From JAVJPJ01 sp040217295 (lineage in GTDB: Bacteria > Pseudomonadota > Alphaproteobacteria > Rhodobacterales > Rhodobacteraceae): DNA of 24,669 bases. The stretch is taken from assembly GCA_964460185.1 (NCBI GenBank), contig CAYWTM010000039.1, forward strand, positions 1-24,669, read 5' to 3'. Made by a program: the position numbers and the translations under genes. Shown one piece after another: positions 22,034 to 24,669 of the stretch; the stretch's first letter is position 1; the number at the start of each line of letters is the position of its first letter. Below the pieces are notes generated by a model. The model made no database searches. It had not been told where the DNA came from and saw only the letters and a program-made list of their open reading frames with translations.

Positions 22034-22756
22034 ATGCGCGTTTCTGTCCTTTTGCTGACTGTGGTGCTTGTCCTGTCGGCCTGCGTCAGCACGCCCGTGC
22101 CACAGCCCGCGCCGAACGACGCCGAACTTGCAGGCCGCGCCCGGCAGGCGGTGCAGAATTTCGCGATCGTGGTGGACCGTGTGGAACCGGTCGCGGAACA
22201 GGTCTGCCGCGAACGAACGCCCCGGCAGAATTGCGATTTCGGCATCTTCGTCGACCGCGATCCCCGCTCGGGCGTCAACGCCTTTCAGACGGTTGACCCG
22301 GCGGGGCGTCCGGCCATCATCTTTACGCTCGGGCTGATCGCCGAGGCCCGCAACACCGACGAGTTGGCCTTTATCATGGGCCATGAGGCGGGCCATCACA
22401 TCGCGCAACACTTGCTGCAGCAACAGGCCCGCTCGGTCGAGGGCGCGCGCGTGTTCAGCGATGTCGCCCGCCAGAGCGGTGCCAATGCGCGGCAAATCAC
22501 CGAGGCCGCGCAACTGGGATCCTTCGTGGCGTCCCGGCAGTTCGGCCAGCAGGCCGAGCTTGAGGCGGATGCCATCGGCACCGCGATTGCCTTGCGTGCC
22601 GGGTTCGACCCCCTGATCGGAGCCGAGTTCTTCACCCGCATTCCCGATCCTGACGATCCGTTTCTCAGCACCCATCCCCCGAATGCCGCGCGCGTCGGGG
22701 TGGTGCGCGGCACGGTGCGCCAGATCCGCAATGAGGGCGGCGCACCGGGAACTTGA
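22034..22756 (+). CDS. M48-family metalloprotease lipoprotein
   Basis: This 240-residue zinc metallopeptidase is on the periplasmic side of a membrane. The signal peptide ends in LSAC, with lipidated Cys17. The HExxH motif is GHEAGHHIAQH (H117, E118, H121), and the third zinc ligand is in AELEADAIG (E175, with D179). STHPPNAARV near the C-terminus matches the BepA/YfgC and LoiP branch, which handles outer-membrane protein quality control. There is no TPR domain after the protease, so it is closer to LoiP/YcaL in length. AAAAGGTAGCCCG gives a ribosome site. The stop codon lies within a perfect FNR-type palindrome that probably serves the next gene. Confidence 0.92.
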   Translation: MRVSVLLLTVVLVLSACVSTPVPQPAPNDAELAGRARQAVQNFAIVVDRVEPVAEQVCRERTPRQNCDFGIFVDRDPRSGVNAFQTVDPAGRPAIIFTLGLIAEARNTDELAFIMGHEAGHHIAQHLLQQQARSVEGARVFSDVARQSGANARQITEAAQLGSFVASRQFGQQAELEADAIGTAIALRAGFDPLIGAEFFTRIPDPDDPFLSTHPPNAARVGVVRGTVRQIRNEGGAPGT

Positions 22757-22766
22757 TCTGTATCAA
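22753..22766 (+). promoter_or_regulatory. FNR/FnrL-type operator (perfect palindrome) upstream of the DUF6455 pair
   Basis: TTGATctgtATCAA is an exact match to the FNR consensus TTGAT-N4-ATCAA. It overlaps the stop codon of the M48 gene and is centred about 98 bases before the ATG at 22858. If FNR binds at about -41.5 for activation, transcription would start near 22801. The -10 region at 22789-22794 (CATCCT) is weak, as is common for activated promoters. The site predicts induction at low oxygen. The alternative is a chance match inside the coding end of M48. Confidence 0.6.
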
Positions 22767-22857
22767 GGTGCCGTTCTGCGCCTCGCCGCATCCTTGGAAC
22801 AAGGTGGCGGCCCGTCCGGTCGGCGCCATGACGTGCCCATGCGAAAGGATAGCGCCC

Positions 22858-23112
22858 ATGCCCGGACAGAAGACACTGGACCAGCACGAGGCCTTGGTCG
22901 GTCGGATGGCGACCACGCTTGGTGTCGACCTCGACGATGCGGAGTTGCGCGGCGCGCTGCCGCCCGACGCGCGGGAAGATATGGTTCTGGCCTGCACGGG
23001 CTGCGCCAATCCGGGCAAGTGTCAGCGCTGGCTGGCCGTGACGCAGGTCGCTGTCGAAGCACCCCAATATTGCCGCAACCGCGACCGGTTCAGCGAATTG
23101 CTGCTGCCGTGA
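22858..23112 (+). CDS. DUF6455-family Cys-rich protein, copy 1
   Basis: This 84-residue cytoplasmic protein carries four cysteines in CTGCANPGKCQRW (CxxC-x6-C) and then, about 18 residues later, PQYCRNRDRF. The pattern is that of DUF6455, a small Rhodobacterales family of unknown function that may bind a metal or an Fe-S cluster. The ATG at 22858 has AAAGGATAGCGCCC in front, a good site; an open frame upstream to 22753 has no such signal. It ends in a four-base overlap with copy 2. A perfect FNR-type box about 98 bases upstream suggests expression at low oxygen. Confidence 0.83.
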   Translation: MPGQKTLDQHEALVGRMATTLGVDLDDAELRGALPPDAREDMVLACTGCANPGKCQRWLAVTQVAVEAPQYCRNRDRFSELLLP

Positions 23113-23405
23113 GAACTGCCCCCGAAAACCAAACCTATCCGCGCCCGAACCCGCGCCCCCTGGGCTCTGCCAATCGGCACTACTGGATGGCGCTCAACAT
23201 GGCCAAGACCACGGGCGCCGATCTGCAGAAGGCGCTGAAAACGGGCCTGATCACCCATGCGGATTGGGCGCAGGCCGTCCATCGGTGTCGCGGATGTCAA
23301 TGGACCGAGGGGTGCGACGCATGGATGGCGGCGCAGCAGCGTGGTGCGGCGAAAATCCCCGTGGTCTGCCGCAACGCGGCCTTGTTCGAGCACTGCCTGG
23401 ACTGA
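23109..23405 (+). CDS. DUF6455-family Cys-rich protein, copy 2 (GTG start)
   Basis: This 98-residue paralogue of the previous gene carries CRGCQWTEGCDAW followed by VVCRN, the same CxxC-x6-C-...-CRN spacing. The upstream half also aligns: HYWMALNMAKTTGADL with HEALVGRMATTLGVDL of copy 1. That alignment shows translation starts before the internal ATG at 23187, so I chose the GTG at 23109, which overlaps the copy 1 stop (GTGA) and has no ribosome site of its own. An additional Cys lies at the C-terminus (EHCLD). The two proteins are probably made in linked amounts and may form a hetero-oligomer. Confidence 0.8.
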   Translation: MRTAPENQTYPRPNPRPLGSANRHYWMALNMAKTTGADLQKALKTGLITHADWAQAVHRCRGCQWTEGCDAWMAAQQRGAAKIPVVCRNAALFEHCLD

Positions 23406-23460
23406 CCCGTATCCGGGCGGGGCCTTGCGATGCGGGCCCGGATCAGGCAGGCCATCCCCC

Positions 23461-23808
23461 ATGCGCCAGATCGAAAATGTCATCCGCGACCGGGGGTCGA
23501 AATACGCCGTCTCAGGTGGACCTGTCTCGGACAGGGACGGGGTCGACGCCTTTCTCAAGGATCTCAAACGCACCAAGAAATACGCCAAGGCCACCCATAA
23601 CTCCTGGGCCGTGGTGCTGCGTGACGGACCGCTGAAATCCGATGATGGCGAAAGCGGCGCGGGCAATATCATCCTCGCCATGCTGGAGCGCGCGGGCCTG
23701 ACAAACCACGTGATCGTCGTCACCCGCTGGTATGGCGGCAAGCATCTGGGCGGGGACCGGTTTCGCCACGTGGCCGAGGCAGTGCGTGTTTACCTTGGCG
23801 ATCCATGA
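23461..23808 (+). CDS. IMPACT/YigZ-family N-terminal domain protein (UPF0029)
   Basis: This 115-residue protein comprises only the IMPACT-type domain. KSDDGESGAGNIILAMLERA corresponds to the family signature DDGEPxGTAG, and VIVVTRWYGGKHLGGDRF to VVVRYFGGxKLGxGGL; KKYAKATHNSWAVV is the AxHxxxA strand. Family members act in translation control or stress (yeast YIH1, mammalian IMPACT; bacterial YigZ uncharacterised). Full bacterial YigZ proteins have a second C-terminal domain and about 200 residues; it is missing here. The signature is also shortened relative to usual, DDGESGAG. The ATG at 23461 has AGGCAGGCC upstream, and the stop is 24 bases from the convergent rimO gene. Confidence 0.8.
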   Translation: MRQIENVIRDRGSKYAVSGGPVSDRDGVDAFLKDLKRTKKYAKATHNSWAVVLRDGPLKSDDGESGAGNIILAMLERAGLTNHVIVVTRWYGGKHLGGDRFRHVAEAVRVYLGDP

Positions 23809-23832
23809 CGCGATGTTGCGGCAGGCCCTGGT

Positions 23833-24669
23833 CTAGACCCGTCGGCCCCAAAGGTCGTAGTCGCTTGCCTCATCGACGTCGACCGCGACCAGATCACCGG
23901 GCGTCAGGCCGTCAAAGCCTTCGTCGATGAACAGGTTCCCGTCGATCTCGGGCGCGTCGGCCATGGTGCGGCAGGTCGCGCCCTCGTCGTCCACGGCATC
24001 GACCAGCACGGTCATGCGGCGGCCAACCTTTGCGGCAAGCCTGGCCTCGGAAATCGCCTGGGCCTTTTCCATGAAGCGGTTCCAGCGGTCGTCCTTGACC
24101 TCTTGCGGCACGTGATCGGGCAGCGCATTGGACCGCGCGCCAGCGACGTTCTCGTACTTGAAGCACCCAACCCGGTCGAGTTGCGCCTCGTCCATCCAGT
24201 CAAGAAGCGTCTGAAACTCGGCTTCGGTCTCGCCGGGATAGCCCACGATGAAGGTCGAACGCAGCGTGATGTCCGGGCAGTCGCGCCGCCATGCCGCGAT
24301 TTCATCCAGCGTGCGGCTGGCGGCGGCAGGGCGCGCCATGCGTTTGAGCACATCGGGATGCGCGTGCTGGAACGGGATGTCCAGATATGGCAGCACACCG
24401 TTCGCGGGGTCGGCCATCAGCGGGATCAGGTCGCGGACATGCGGGTAGGGGTAGACATAGTGCAGCCGCACCCACGCCCCCAGTTCGCCCAGTCGCCGCG
24501 ACAGATCGAGGATCGGAAACTTGTCGTCGCGCCCCTTCCAGTCGGTGCCATAGGCCGAGGTGTCCTGGCTGATCACCAGCAGTTCCCTGACGCCGGCCGC
24601 GACCAGCCGTTCCGCCTCGCGCACGACTGCGTCGGCGGGGCGCGAGACCAGCCGCCCGCGCATGTCGGG
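23833..24669 (-). CDS. rimO: Ribosomal protein S12 methylthiotransferase RimO, N-terminus beyond right edge
   Basis: This radical-SAM methylthiotransferase modifies Asp in ribosomal protein S12 at position C3. The window holds about 279 C-terminal residues of roughly 460. The MRGRLVSRPADAVVREAE stretch directly follows the radical-SAM region, after which ELLVISQDTSAYGTDW and LPYLDIPFQHAHPDVLKRMAR (a RimO/MiaB motif) are seen. STFIVGYPGETEAEFQTLLDW comes next. A TRAM domain forms the end (about 60-70 residues, closing with DLVAVDVDEASDYDLWGRRV). The DYDLWG ending favours RimO over MiaB. The N-terminal UPF0004 domain and the radical-SAM CxxxCxxC should lie to the right. Confidence 0.94.
   Translation of the reverse strand, partial: PDMRGRLVSRPADAVVREAERLVAAGVRELLVISQDTSAYGTDWKGRDDKFPILDLSRRLGELGAWVRLHYVYPYPHVRDLIPLMADPANGVLPYLDIPFQHAHPDVLKRMARPAAASRTLDEIAAWRRDCPDITLRSTFIVGYPGETEAEFQTLLDWMDEAQLDRVGCFKYENVAGARSNALPDHVPQEVKDDRWNRFMEKAQAISEARLAAKVGRRMTVLVDAVDDEGATCRTMADAPEIDGNLFIDEGFDGLTPGDLVAVDVDEASDYDLWGRRV

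Noticed and set aside
23257..23460. Upstream extension of the IMPACT-domain gene
   Set aside because: The extension overlaps the DUF6455 copy 2 coding region in another frame and adds Arg/Gly-rich sequence unlike the family. The ATG at 23461 gives the expected start.
1..24669. CRISPR array, tRNA, insertion sequence or integrated element
   Set aside because: No regularly spaced repeats, no tRNA-like fold recognised, no transposase or integrase motif and no flanking terminal repeats were seen.

Overview
The window is GC-rich chromosomal DNA of an alphaproteobacterium, most likely a marine Rhodobacteraceae (Roseobacter-group) member. The evidence is the gene content and protein character: a Tad pilus locus with pilins of the SGAVTVDW type, paired DUF6455 Cys-rich proteins, and a ligase-associated DEXH helicase. 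The placement rests on recognising these families, not on a phylogeny. I see no insertion sequence, phage gene, tRNA, rRNA or CRISPR array. No gap between genes exceeds about 260 bases.

Layout. (1) 1-2096, minus: a ligase-associated DEXH helicase cut by the left edge. (2) 2204-14835, minus: a nearly complete Tad (Flp) pilus export locus. In transcription order it runs flp2, flp1, cpaB, cpaC, ompA-like lipoprotein, cpaE, cpaF, tadB, tadC, two TPR lipoproteins (tadD type), the prepilin peptidase cpaA, and an AAA ATPase. No TadE/TadF/TadG minor pilin gene is present here. Hairpins follow flp2, flp1, cpaB, ompA, cpaA and the AAA ATPase, so the locus looks like several stacked transcription units rather than one message. 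(3) 15083-15952, plus: a secreted lytic transglycosylase diverging from flp2. (4) 15965-19827, minus: a tightly packed, mostly overlapping six-gene operon: CoA-transferase subunit A, a GSCFA-domain protein, an SGNH-like protein, CoA-transferase subunit B, a hotdog acyl-CoA thioesterase and a small GNAT. A histone-deacetylase-like amidohydrolase lies just upstream (19916-21022), preceded by a small acidic protein and a DCC-family thiol protein. (5) 22034-23808, plus: an M48 metalloprotease lipoprotein, two tandem DUF6455 Cys-rich proteins and an IMPACT/YigZ-domain protein. A perfect FNR-type palindrome spans the protease stop codon and sits upstream of the DUF6455 pair. (6) 23833-right edge, minus: the C-terminal part of rimO.

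How the genes work together. The Tad genes supply pilin (flp1/2), pilin maturation (cpaA), the cytoplasmic motor and localisation factor (cpaF, cpaE), the inner-membrane platform (tadB, tadC), the outer-membrane secretin with its periplasmic partner (cpaC, cpaB), peptidoglycan anchoring (OmpA-like) and assembly lipoproteins (TPR). The adjacent transglycosylase could open peptidoglycan for the machine. The most unusual parts are the GSCFA/SGNH-like pair inserted between the two CoA-transferase subunit genes, the FNR-type site ahead of the DUF6455 pair, and the hairpin-punctuated organisation of the pilus locus with two nearly identical pilin genes.
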